A stretch of 64,000 nt of DNA from Actinomyces culturomici. Its GTDB lineage: Bacteria; Actinomycetota; Actinomycetes; Actinomycetales; Actinomycetaceae. The stretch is taken from assembly GCF_900499005.1 (NCBI RefSeq), contig NZ_LS991316.1, forward strand, positions 778,166 through 842,165, given 5' to 3'. The notes below the pieces were generated by a model. It was not told the origin of the DNA, did no database searches, and saw only the letters and a program-made list of their open reading frames with translations. Of this stretch, positions 37,954-46,570 are shown piece by piece. Both the position numbers and the translations under genes were made by a program. Position 1 is the first letter of the stretch. Every line of letters starts with the position of its first letter.

Positions 37954-38889
37954 TCAGAGCGCCGGGTTGAGTTCGGCCGTCTTCAGGGCCGCGTCCTGGG
38001 CGCCGTAGGCGCCGAGGATCTTGTCGAGGTAGCCGTTGTCCATGAGGTACTGGAGGCCGGCCTGGACGGCCTTGGCGAGCTGCTCGTCGTCCTTCGCGAC
38101 GGCGATGCCCTGCGGGGCGGACTCGATGACGTCTCCGGCCTGCTCGAGCTGGCCGCCGGCGAGTTCGACGGTGTAGCCGACGACCGTGGAGTCGGCGAGG
38201 GTCGCGTCGTACTGGCCGCCGATGACCTTCGTCGAGATGTCGGTCTGGAGGTCGAGCGGCATGACCTGGATCTTCTCCTTGCCGTCGGCGACGCACTTGT
38301 CGGAGAGCTCCTGGGCGTAGTCCTGCTGGTAGGTGCCGGTCTGGACGCCGATCGTCGCGCCGCAGGGGTTCGCCGGATCGAAGTTCTTCGGGTTGCCCTT
38401 GGCGACGGCGTAGGCGGAGCCGACCTCGACGTAGGAGATCATGTTCGTCGCCTCTTCGCGCTCCGAGGTGATCGTGAAGGACGAGGCGCCGACGTCGAAC
38501 TTCGTGCCGAGCTGGGGGAGGATCGTGTCGAAGCCGGCGGTCTCGGTCGTGCCCTCCTTGAGGCCCATGACCTTGGCGAGCGCCTTGATGAGGTCGACGT
38601 CGTAGCCGACGGGGGTCTGGCCGTCGTCGGCGAGGAACTCGCCGGGGGCGTAGTCGGTGGAGGCGCCGTTGCGCAGGGTGCCGCGCTGCTTGACGGCATC
38701 GGGGACGAGGGCGGCGACGGAGTCGACGGTCTCGAGCGTGGAGACGTCGAAGGGGGTGATCACGGTCGACGAGGACGCGGACGAGCCGGACTCGGAGGAC
38801 GACGAGCTTGAGGTCGTCGGGTCGGAGCAGGCGGCGAGGGCGACTGAGGCGGTCGCGGCGAGGACGAGTGCGGCGGGAAGCGTGCGCAT
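37954..38889 (-). CDS. Amino-acid ABC transporter substrate-binding lipoprotein
   Basis: 311 residues. Lipoprotein signal MRTLPAALVLAATASVALAA then the lipidated Cys, a Ser-rich linker, and an SBP family-3 domain (VGYDVDLIKALAKVMGLKEG, FDTILPQLGTKFDVGASSFT, NPCGATIGVQTGTYQQD). Specificity is unknown; polar amino acids are usual. A large palindrome precedes the gene. Confidence 0.93.
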   Translation of the reverse strand: MRTLPAALVLAATASVALAACSDPTTSSSSSSESGSSASSSTVITPFDVSTLETVDSVAALVPDAVKQRGTLRNGASTDYAPGEFLADDGQTPVGYDVDLIKALAKVMGLKEGTTETAGFDTILPQLGTKFDVGASSFTITSEREEATNMISYVEVGSAYAVAKGNPKNFDPANPCGATIGVQTGTYQQDYAQELSDKCVADGKEKIQVMPLDLQTDISTKVIGGQYDATLADSTVVGYTVELAGGQLEQAGDVIESAPQGIAVAKDDEQLAKAVQAGLQYLMDNGYLDKILGAYGAQDAALKTAELNPAL

Positions 38890-38932
38890 GATGGGCCTTC
38901 CGGATGGGAATCTCTCTACGCCAACAAGTATG

Positions 38933-38961
38933 CACCCCTCTGCATAATATGCAGAGGGGTG
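38933..38961. promoter_or_regulatory. 29-bp palindrome upstream of the amino-acid importer
   Basis: cacccctctgcat-aat-atgcagaggggtg is a perfect 13+3+13 inverted repeat, 44 bp before the binding-protein ATG and 22 bp after the DUF4191 stop. A minus-strand -10 (catact) lies just inside it, so it may be an operator as well as the terminator of the upstream gene. Confidence 0.65.
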
Positions 38962-38982
38962 TCTCAGTATGCGAGTCGCGAC

Positions 38983-39675
38983 TCAGCGGCCGCGCATCGC
39001 CCGCCGATTCGGGCGGACCTTCGTCGGATCGACGCCCTTGGGGATCGGCGGCTGCGAGGACTGGAGGGCGGCGAGTCGCGCGGAAACGGCCGGGACCTCC
39101 TCCTTCGTCAGGACCTTCTTGAGGGAGCGGAGTCGCCCCTGGAGCTTCGCGAGCTCGATCTGCCCCTCGCCGTGACCGACCTGGAGGACGTGGACGGGGA
39201 CGTTCTTCGCGACGCGATTCACCTTCTTGCGCTCGGACGCCAGGAGCGGCTGGATGCGGCTCGAGGGGCCCTCTGAGATGAGGACGACGCCCGGGCGCCC
39301 GATGACGCGCCAGACGACGTCCTGCTCACGGGTGACGGTGAGCGGCTGCTCGGGGATGATCCAGCCGGACTTGATCTGCGAGAGCACCGCGTACACGGAG
39401 CCGACCGTGCCGTCGATCTGCGCGTACATCGCGCGACGGACGAGCAGTGAGAGGACGGCCATCGCGACCGTCGCGCCCATGACGATGCCGAGGATCGACC
39501 AGACGATCCAGTTCCCCTTCGTCACCGCGGCGATGACGAGGGCGAGGCAGAGTACGAGGATCCAGGCTCCCGCGAGGAGCCAGCCGATCCGCGGGTAGGT
39601 CCGCTGCGTGATGCGGTAGGCGTCCGCGAGGTTGTGGTACCAGCGGCGCTTCTTCGGGGCGTTGTTCTCACTCAT
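38983..39675 (-). CDS. DUF4191 membrane protein (Rv2219-like)
   Basis: 230 residues. Two adjacent membrane helices (IGWLLAGAWILVLCLALVIA and WSILGIVMGATVAMAVLSLL) precede a basic cytoplasmic part (ERKKVNRVAKNVPVHVLQVG) and an Arg-rich tail. In M. tuberculosis the homologue lies beside lipA/lipB and near the E2 gene; here E2 is nearby but lipA/lipB are not in the window. Function unknown. Confidence 0.82.
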   Translation of the reverse strand: MSENNAPKKRRWYHNLADAYRITQRTYPRIGWLLAGAWILVLCLALVIAAVTKGNWIVWSILGIVMGATVAMAVLSLLVRRAMYAQIDGTVGSVYAVLSQIKSGWIIPEQPLTVTREQDVVWRVIGRPGVVLISEGPSSRIQPLLASERKKVNRVAKNVPVHVLQVGHGEGQIELAKLQGRLRSLKKVLTKEEVPAVSARLAALQSSQPPIPKGVDPTKVRPNRRAMRGR

Positions 39676-39786
39676 AGCGGATCGATCCTACCTGTCGCGG
39701 GCGCGGTTCGGCCCGCGCCGTCATGGGGCGTCCACAAGGATACGCGGAGTCTTGAGGTCGCCGGGAATCGACACGATACTGCCCGT

Positions 39787-40977
39787 ATGGAGATCCATGG
39801 ATACGAACTGGGACGGATCGTCGCGATGACCTCGGGCGGACCGCTGTGGTCGACCGTCGGTCCGGACGGCGAGGAGGCCCTCCTCTCGCTCCACTCGTCC
39901 GACGAGGGCGAGGCGCTCGAAGACCGGTGGAGGGCGTGGGCGGGCGTCTCCCATCCGGGGATCGCCCGACTCCTCGACGTCGTCCGCCACGAGGACGGGC
40001 GCTGGGCGCTCGTCCAGGAGCGCGTCTCCGGGCGTCCCCTCGACCTGCTCCTCGGCTCGCCCGCGCTTCGGCCGCGCGCCGTGCGCGAGCGGATCCTCGC
40101 CGACGTGTCCGACGCGGTCCTCGCCCTCCATCGCGCGGGCCTCGTCCACACCGACGTCGCCCCGGCGAACATCCTCGTCGACGAGGACGGGCGCGCGGTC
40201 CTCATCGACCTCGTGCGGCCCGTGGGACCCGGCGAGGGCACCGAGGGGTGGTCGCTCTCCGAGGCGAAGGATGAGACCTCCGACTGGGAGGCGCTCGCGC
40301 GCCTCGCAGAGGCACTGGGCCTTGAAGGGGCGTGCGGGATGAGCCCGGTCGAGATCAGCCCTGAAGTCGACCGCGGTACGGAGTCCGGCTCCGCCCGGTC
40401 CGATGAGACGCCCGGCGCGGACCTGCGGCGCGCGGCCGCGCGGGCCGAGACGTTGCGAGTTCCCCGCAAGCGGACGCCCCGCGGCGGCCTCGTCGCCGCG
40501 GCTTGCGCCCTCGTCCTTCTCGCGGCCGGAGCCGGAGTCGCGCTTCGGGGCGTCGGCGCGGCGCCCGCGCGGGCGGAGGTCGCGGCCCCCGGAGCGACGT
40601 GTCCGAGCGCGAAGGAGGCGGCCGAGGGGCTGCGGGACCTCCTCGCCGCCCGTGATGCCGCGATCGCGTCCCGCGATGCGCGCGCACTCGAGGGAAGAGT
40701 CGGCGGAGCGCTCGGGGAGCAGGACCGCGCGAGGATCGCCGCGCTCGTCGAGGCGGGACAGAGCGTCGCCGGACTCGCGACGAGCGCCGAGGTCCTCGGG
40801 GAGCCGTCCTGCACGGGGGAGATCGTCGGGGTGAGGGCGCGGCTCGTCCAGTCGGCGGCGTCGATCTGCGCGGCGGGTTCGTGCCGCGAGCTGCCCGCGC
40901 CCTCTCCCGTCGCGCTCGAGCTCACCTTCCCCCTCGGGCGGTGGATCGCCCTCGAGGCGCGCGCGATCGACGGGTGA
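39787..40977 (+). CDS. Membrane-anchored protein-kinase-like pseudokinase
   Basis: 396 residues. The first about 200 resemble the C-lobe of a Ser/Thr kinase (LVHTDVAPANILVDEDGRAV, then LIDLVRP). The catalytic loop is HTD rather than HRD, DFG is replaced by DLV, and the VAIK Lys is not seen (EEALLSLHSS). A membrane helix (GGLVAAACALVLLAAGAGVA) and an outside domain of about 120 residues with Cys pairs (SCTGEIVG, SICAAGSCREL) follow. Resembles an STPK whose kinase domain decayed or became a binding module. Likely leaderless (gatact 6 nt before ATG). Confidence 0.75.
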   Translation: MEIHGYELGRIVAMTSGGPLWSTVGPDGEEALLSLHSSDEGEALEDRWRAWAGVSHPGIARLLDVVRHEDGRWALVQERVSGRPLDLLLGSPALRPRAVRERILADVSDAVLALHRAGLVHTDVAPANILVDEDGRAVLIDLVRPVGPGEGTEGWSLSEAKDETSDWEALARLAEALGLEGACGMSPVEISPEVDRGTESGSARSDETPGADLRRAAARAETLRVPRKRTPRGGLVAAACALVLLAAGAGVALRGVGAAPARAEVAAPGATCPSAKEAAEGLRDLLAARDAAIASRDARALEGRVGGALGEQDRARIAALVEAGQSVAGLATSAEVLGEPSCTGEIVGVRARLVQSAASICAAGSCRELPAPSPVALELTFPLGRWIALEARAIDG

Positions 40978-41022
40978 GCGCCGATTCCAGGGGCGGGAGG
41001 AGAATCGCGCGCGGGAAACGGC

Positions 41023-41052
41023 CGGGGGCCGCGCCAAGCGGCGCGGCCCCCG
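41023..41052. terminator. Bidirectional terminator between pseudokinase and E2 genes
   Basis: cgggggccgcgcc and its exact complement enclose the loop aagc. It lies between convergent stops at 40977 and 41072. Confidence 0.85.
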
Positions 41053-41071
41053 GGTCGTCGAGCGATTCGCT

Positions 41072-42726
41072 TCAGAGCGCGAGATCGGCGGCGAAGTCGC
41101 CCTCCTCGAGGCGCTTCTTCACGTCCATGAGGTAGCGGGACGCGTCGGCGCCGTCGACGAGACGGTGATCGTAGGAGATCGAGAGGTAGACCATCGAGCG
41201 GATGGCGATCGCCTCGGAGCCGTCGGCGCCCTTGACGACCATCGGGCGCTTGACGATCGTGCCGACGCCCATGATGCCGGTCTCCGGCATGTTGAGGACC
41301 GGGGTATCGAAGAGCGCGCCGCCCGAACCGGTGTTCGTGATCGTGAAGGTCGAGCCGGAGAGCTCCTCGGGGGCGACCTTCGCGTCGCGGGTGCGGGCCG
41401 CGAGGTCGTTGATCGAGGCGGCGAGGCCCGGGATGTCCTTCTCGCCCGCGTTCTTGATGACCGGGACGAGGAGGCCGCGCGGCGTGTCGACCGCGATGCC
41501 GATGTGCTCGTGATCGAAGTAGGTGACCTGCTTGTCGTCGATCGTCGCGTTGAGCTTCGGGTGGTACTGGAGGGCCTCGGTGGCCGCCTTGACGAAGAAC
41601 GGGAGGAAGGTGAGCTTCGTGCCGTGCTTCGCGAGGAAGGCGTCCTTCGAGCGGGCGCGCAGGGCCGCGACCTTCGTGACATCGACCTCGACGACCGTCG
41701 TCAGCTGGGCGGCGGTCTGGAGCGACTCGACCATGCGGCGGGCGATCGTCTGGCGCAGGCGCGTCATCTTCTCGGTCGTGCCGCGCAGCGGAGACGGCTC
41801 GCGGGTCTCGGCGGCCTTCGGCGCCGCGGCCGCGGGAGCGGCGGGGGTCTCGGGGGCCTGGGCGGCGGCGAGCGCCTTGGCGGCCTCCTCGACGTCCTCG
41901 CGGCGGATGCGGCCACCGACGCCGGTGCCGGTGATCGACGCGAGATCGACGCCGGCCTCACGGGCGAGCTTGCGGACGATCGGCGTGACGTAGCCGGTGG
42001 CGGCGACGGCGCTCGGCGCGGGGGCGACCGGAGCGGCGGTCGACGGGGCGACCGGAGCGGCGGGTGCCGCAGGAGTCGCAGGAGCCGCAGGAGCCGCGGG
42101 GGCGGCCGGAGCAGCCGGGGCCGGGGCTTCAGCGGCGGCGGGGGCCGGCGCGGCCGAGGGGGCCGAGTCGGAGATGATCGCGACGACGGTGCCGACCTCG
42201 ACGGTGGCGTCCTCCTCGACGAGGATCTGGGCGAGATAGCCCGCGACGGGGGCCGGGACCTCGGAGTCGACCTTGTCGGTCGAGACCTCGAGGAGCGGCT
42301 CGTCGGCCTCGACGGTGTCGCCGACGGACTTCAGCCACGTCGTGACGGTGCCCTCGGTGACGGACTCGCCGAGCGCGGGCATGAGGACCTCGGTGCCGGA
42401 CCGGGGGCGGCCTCCGGGGCCGGGGCCTCGGCCCCGGGCGCCGGAGCAGCGGGAGCCTCTGCGGCGGCCGGGGCCGCCGCAGCCTCGGAGGCCTCGCCGA
42501 TGAGGGCGATCTGGGTGCCGACCTCGACGGTCTCGTCCTCGGGGACGAGGATCTCGAGGAGGACGCCGGCGACGGGGGAGGGGACCTCGGAGTCGACCTT
42601 GTCGGTTGAGACCTCGACGATCGGCTCATCGGCGGCGACGGTGTCGCCGACGGCCTTCAGCCAGGTGGTGACGGTTCCCTCGGTCACCGATTCGCCCAGG
42701 GCGGGCATGGTCACAGCGGTTGCCAT
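41072..42726 (-). pseudogene. sucB: Dihydrolipoamide acyltransferase E2 (actinobacterial SucB/DlaT), frameshifted
   Basis: The actinobacterial E2 has two lipoyl domains, an E3/E1-binding domain and an acyltransferase core. The first lipoyl domain ([32 protein letters not shown]) is read from 42726. After its Ala/Pro linker the frame shifts near 42400-42405. The second lipoyl domain, the binding domain ([16 protein letters not shown]) and the core ([20 protein letters not shown]) continue in another frame to 41072. One inserted G in cccggtccggc would restore [15 protein letters not shown] 42382, with GAGG 5 nt upstream, could also start a shorter one-lipoyl E2. A real lesion, an assembly error and internal initiation all remain possible. 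Confidence 0.8.
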
Positions 42727-42763
42727 GGTGTTCTTCTCCTTGGAGGTTCGGAAGTCTTCTCGA

Positions 42764-44137
42764 TCAGTTGTGGGCGTGGAGGGGCTTACCGGCGAGGGCC
42801 ATCGCGGCCTCGCCGATCGACTCGTTCTGGCTCGGGTGCGCGTGGATGAGAGCGGCGACGTCGGAGGGGTAGGCCTCCCAGTTCACCATGAGCTCGCCCT
42901 CGCCGATCTGCTCGCCGATGCGGGCGCCGATGCCGTGGAAGCCGACGATCGGGCCGTTCTCGACGCTCACGAGCTTGATGAAGCCCTGCGTGCCGAGGAT
43001 GTTCGACTTGCCGTTGCCCGCGAGGTTGTACTCGACGGTGCGGACCGCGTCGCCGTACTTCTCGCGCGCCTTCTTCTCCGTAAGGCCGACCGACGCGATC
43101 TCCGGATCGCAGAAGGTGACGCGCGGGATGCCGGACTCGTCGATGACGGCCGGGTTGAGGCCCGCGATCTCCTCGGCGACGAAGATGCCCTGGAGGAAGC
43201 CGCGGTGCGCGAGCTGAAGACCGGGGACGATGTCGCCGACGGCGTGGATGTTGCCGACGCCGGTATGAAGGCGCTCGTCGGTGAGGACGAAGCCGCGATC
43301 CATGCGGATGCCGGCCTCCTCGTACCCGAGTCCCTGGGTGACCGGTCCGCGGCCGACGGCGACGAGGAGGACGTCGGCGTCGAAGGTCTTGCCGGTCTCG
43401 GTCGACACGTGCACCCCGCCCTCGTCCTGCGTCGCGCCGGAGAAACGGGTGTTCGTGTGGAAGGCGATGCCGCGCTTGCGGTAGGCGCGCTCGAGCTGCT
43501 TGGAGACGGACTCGTCCTCGTTGTTCGCGAGGTGCGGGAGAGCCTCGATGATCGTCACTTCGGCGCCGAAGGACTTCCACACGGACGCGAACTCGAGGCC
43601 GATGACGCCGCCGCCGAGGATGACGGCCGAGCGCGGCACCCAGTCCATCTGGAGGGCCTGATCGGAAGTGATGACGCGGCCGCCGATCTCGAGCCCGGGG
43701 ATCGAGCGGGAGTAGGAGCCGGTGGCGAGGACGATGTGGCGGCCGGTGAGAACGCGCCCGTTCACCTCGACGGAGTCGGCGGAGGCGAGGCGGCCCCATC
43801 CCTGAATGACCTCGACGTTGCGCGAGGAGAGGAGTCCCTGGAGGCCCTTGTAGAGCTTCGTGATGACGGAGTCGCGGTAGGTCGCGACCTTCGCCATGTC
43901 GATGCCCTGGAAGGACGAGAGAACGCCGAAGTTCTCCGACTCGCGGACCGCGTCGGCGGTCTCGGCGGCGTGGAGGTAGGCCTTCGTCGGGATGCACCCG
44001 CGGTGGAGGCACGTTCCGCCGACCTTATCCCCATCGATGAGGGCGACCTTCATGCCCAGTTGAGATGCCCGCAGCGCGGTGGCGTAACCGCCGGAACCCG
44101 CTCCCAGAACAACGACGTCGTATGCTGGCTCGCTCAC
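42764..44137 (-). CDS. lpdA: Dihydrolipoyl dehydrogenase (E3)
   Basis: 457 residues from GTG 44137, which has AAGGAG 8 nt upstream. FAD motif [20 protein letters not shown], redox disulfide [16 protein letters not shown] motif [16 protein letters not shown], and C-terminal [20 protein letters not shown] with the active His-Glu. It reoxidises lipoamide for the E2 encoded 37 bp downstream, probably as one operon. Confidence 0.94.
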   Translation of the reverse strand: MSEPAYDVVVLGAGSGGYATALRASQLGMKVALIDGDKVGGTCLHRGCIPTKAYLHAAETADAVRESENFGVLSSFQGIDMAKVATYRDSVITKLYKGLQGLLSSRNVEVIQGWGRLASADSVEVNGRVLTGRHIVLATGSYSRSIPGLEIGGRVITSDQALQMDWVPRSAVILGGGVIGLEFASVWKSFGAEVTIIEALPHLANNEDESVSKQLERAYRKRGIAFHTNTRFSGATQDEGGVHVSTETGKTFDADVLLVAVGRGPVTQGLGYEEAGIRMDRGFVLTDERLHTGVGNIHAVGDIVPGLQLAHRGFLQGIFVAEEIAGLNPAVIDESGIPRVTFCDPEIASVGLTEKKAREKYGDAVRTVEYNLAGNGKSNILGTQGFIKLVSVENGPIVGFHGIGARIGEQIGEGELMVNWEAYPSDVAALIHAHPSQNESIGEAAMALAGKPLHAHN

Positions 44138-44316
44138 GTATCCACTCCTTGTGAAGCTCTTGTGCGATCGGTCCTCGTGAGTCCGATTAGGCCTATTGTC
44201 CCACTCGCGTCCCCCGGTGTCGTCGCGGCGGACGAGGTCGTCGGGTGCAACGGCCCACATCGCCCGCCCCGCGCATCATCGCGCGATCGGACCGCGAATG
44301 CGCGGCGATCGGGCAC

Positions 44317-44330
44317 TAGGATCGCCGTCA
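44317..44330 (+). promoter_or_regulatory. -10 element, leaderless start of the 169-residue membrane protein
   Basis: TAGGAT (44317-44322) then 7 nt to ATG 44330. Confidence 0.6.
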
Positions 44331-44839
44331 TGACCGAAGTCCCCGCCGACGCGCAGCCCGAGCCCCTCGACCCGATGGGGGAGCCGAGCGGCGTCGTCGA
44401 CGATCGACCGCCCGCCCTCGGCCTCGGGCGGATCGTCATGGCGCTCTTCTGGGCGCTCGGCGCGTGGACGACCGTCCAGGCGGTCATCGACCTCTTCGGC
44501 CACCGCGACGGGCCATGGGGCCCGGAGATCGTCGCGCTCCTCGCCGGCCTCGTCTACCTCCTCGCCGCCGCCGGACTCACGCACAACGGCAGGCGCATGC
44601 GGATGATCGGGTGGGCGTCCATCGGAACGAGCATTGGCGCGCCCCTCGTCCTCTGGCTCGCGGGCTTCGGACTGCCCGAGCTCTCGGCGGCCCGTTCGGC
44701 GTGGACCGGACTCGGAGTCGACTTCTACTATCTTCCGCTCGTCGTCTCGCTCATCGGCGCGGTGTGGATGTGGATGTCGAATCCTCGCCGCATCGTCGAG
44801 CTCGCCGAGCAGGTCGAGCGCCCCTCGCACCGCCGCTGA
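44330..44839 (+). CDS. Hypothetical four-helix membrane protein
   Basis: 169 residues. After a Pro/Asp-rich start there are about four membrane segments (IVMALFWALGAWTTVQAVID, IVALLAGLVYLLAAAGLTH, MIGWASIGTSIGAPLVLWLA, LPLVVSLIGAVWMWM) and a short basic tail. It lies alone between the divergent lpdA and the convergent trmL. No family recognised. Confidence 0.75.
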   Translation: MTEVPADAQPEPLDPMGEPSGVVDDRPPALGLGRIVMALFWALGAWTTVQAVIDLFGHRDGPWGPEIVALLAGLVYLLAAAGLTHNGRRMRMIGWASIGTSIGAPLVLWLAGFGLPELSAARSAWTGLGVDFYYLPLVVSLIGAVWMWMSNPRRIVELAEQVERPSHRR

Positions 44840-44865
44840 GGGCGCGCCCGGGTCGGGAGGGCGTC

Positions 44866-45327
44866 TCAGACGCCCTCTGGGAATCCGAGCTGGCGCCAGG
44901 CCTCGTAGAGGGCGATCGACGCCGAGTTCGCGAGATTGAGGGAGCGGACCCCCTCGCGCATGTGGATGCGGACGCGCGATTCGACGCGCGGGTGGCGCAT
45001 CGCCTCCTCCGGAAGACCGACCGACTCGCGGCCGAAGAGGAGCCCGTCGCCGTCGGCGTAGGCGACGTCGGTGTACATCGTCGTCGTGTGGCCGGTGAAG
45101 GCCCAGATTCGCCCGGGCACGGCCGCGAGCGCTGAGTCGAGGTCGGGGTGGACCTCGACGTGGGCGAGGTCGTGGTAGTCGAGCCCCGCCCGGCGCAGCT
45201 TGGCGTCGTCCATGTCGAAGCCGAGCGGCTCGACGAGGTGGAGCATCGATCCCGTGCAGGCCGAGAGGCGGATGGCCGCCCCCGAGTTCCCGGGGATCTC
45301 CGGTTCGAGGAAGATCACGTGGAGCAT
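44866..45327 (-). CDS. trmL: tRNA (cytidine/uridine-34-2'-O)-methyltransferase TrmL
   Basis: 153 residues, SPOUT fold. MLHVIFLEPEIPGNSGAAIR, LHLVEPLGFDMDDAKLRRAG, LLFGRESVGLPEEAM (SAM knot) and SLNLANSASIALYEAWRQLG are signature blocks. It methylates wobble base 34 of tRNA-Leu. ATG 45336 is an alternative start three codons upstream. Confidence 0.92.
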   Translation of the reverse strand: MLHVIFLEPEIPGNSGAAIRLSACTGSMLHLVEPLGFDMDDAKLRRAGLDYHDLAHVEVHPDLDSALAAVPGRIWAFTGHTTTMYTDVAYADGDGLLFGRESVGLPEEAMRHPRVESRVRIHMREGVRSLNLANSASIALYEAWRQLGFPEGV

Positions 45328-45371
45328 GGGCCCCATCCTGCACCCCGGTCGCGCGCCGGGTCGAACCGGCC

Positions 45372-45926
45372 TCAGTCGAAGGGCGAGGGCGCGGCGGGGA
45401 TCTCGTGGGTGACGGTGAGCCGCGCGCGGGCGATCGTGTGGCCGAGCATGCGGAACGCGCACTGCGCGGGCGTCGCCTCGTCGTCGAGCCCGAGCGTGTC
45501 GAGGTCGAGGGCGTGGACGGCGAAGATGTAGCGATGGGGGCGATCGCCCCTGGGCGGGGCCGCCCCGAAGTAATCGGGGTCGCCGTGGTCGACGCGGATG
45601 TGGAAGGCGGCGCCGTCGAGTTCGAGGTCGGAGCGACCCGCCCCGCGCGGCAGGGTCGTCTGGTGGGGCGCGAGGTCGACGACCATCCAGTGCCACCAGC
45701 CCGAGGGGATCGGCGCGTCGGGGTCGAAGCAGGTGACGACGAAGGAGCGCGTCTCGGGCGGGAAGCCCTCCCAGTGGAGCTGGGGCGAGGTCGAACCGCC
45801 GGCCTCGGTCGCCGAGGCCGGCATCGGGGCTCCGTCGACGAGGTCGGCGGAGGAGAGGGTGAAGGAGGGGACGGGCGGGAGGGAGCCGTAGGGGTCGGGT
45901 GCGGTCGGGCGGTCGCGCAGGTCCAT
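45372..45926 (-). CDS. PEBP-family (YbhB/YbcL) protein
   Basis: 184 residues. Phosphatidylethanolamine-binding fold: STSPQLHWEGFPPETRSFVV, CFDPDAPIPSGWWHWMVVDL, GDRPHRYIFAVHALD. Bacterial members have no settled role. No signal peptide. It is next to, and divergent from, the imuA'-imuB operon. Confidence 0.9.
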   Translation of the reverse strand: MDLRDRPTAPDPYGSLPPVPSFTLSSADLVDGAPMPASATEAGGSTSPQLHWEGFPPETRSFVVTCFDPDAPIPSGWWHWMVVDLAPHQTTLPRGAGRSDLELDGAAFHIRVDHGDPDYFGAAPPRGDRPHRYIFAVHALDLDTLGLDDEATPAQCAFRMLGHTIARARLTVTHEIPAAPSPFD

Positions 45927-46051
45927 GGCGTCTCCTTCGTCGAGTCTCCTCCCAGTGTCCTCCTTCTCCCGCGCCTTTTCGCCGGTTCCGGTCCGGGGCG
46001 GGCGGGGGAGTCGTGGAGGGGACGCAGATGCCGCGGGGGAGTCCTACACTA

Positions 46052-46067
46052 TCGAACATCTGTTCGA
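46052..46067. promoter_or_regulatory. LexA (SOS) box upstream of imuA'
   Basis: tcgaacatctgttcga matches the actinobacterial SOS box TCGAAC-N4-GTTCGA exactly. A -10-like tacact (46045-46050) abuts it, so LexA binding would block transcription. Confidence 0.93.
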
Positions 46068-46081
46068 TGGGAGGTGGGGGG

Positions 46082-46570
46082 ATGGCGCTGAGCGCCCAGG
46101 AGCGACTGCTCCGCGCCCGGGAGGTCCTGCGCGCGGCGGAGCTCGGCTCGGGCCTCGTCCACGGCGCGACCGAGGGGATCGAGTCGCGCGAGGGAGCCTC
46201 CGGCGTCCTCCACGTCGACGGCGGGCGCGCCGAGCTCGTCGCCGCCCTGCGCTCCCTCCTCCCCGAGGGGGGATGGGCGGGCGTCGTCGGCGTCCCCGAC
46301 CTCGGGTGGGAGGCGGTCGCCCGCGCGGGCGTCGACCTCTCCCGCGTCCTCGCCGTCCCCGACCCGGGCGCCGATCCGGCGCGCGTCTGCGGGCTCCTCC
46401 TCGAGGCGGTCGACGTCGTCTGCGTCGGGGGCGGGCTCGTGCCCGCGCGCTCGCGGCGCCGCCTCGCCGCGCTCGCGAGAACCCATCGGCGCGTCCTCGT
46501 CGCGACCGAGCCATGGCCGGGGGTCTCGCGCCCCTGGCGGGCGCTCCGACTCGCGGAGGCGGCCTCATGA
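46082..46570 (+). CDS. imuA': ImuA'-type SOS mutasome protein
   Basis: 162 residues from ATG 46082 with GGAGG upstream. A short RecA-like protein without a clear P-loop: GVLHVDGGRAELVAALRSLL, WAGVVGVPDLGWEAVARAGV. In mycobacteria ImuA' with ImuB and DnaE2 makes damage-induced mutations. The LexA box and the overlap with imuB are the main evidence for identity. Confidence 0.82.
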   Translation: MALSAQERLLRAREVLRAAELGSGLVHGATEGIESREGASGVLHVDGGRAELVAALRSLLPEGGWAGVVGVPDLGWEAVARAGVDLSRVLAVPDPGADPARVCGLLLEAVDVVCVGGGLVPARSRRRLAALARTHRRVLVATEPWPGVSRPWRALRLAEAAS

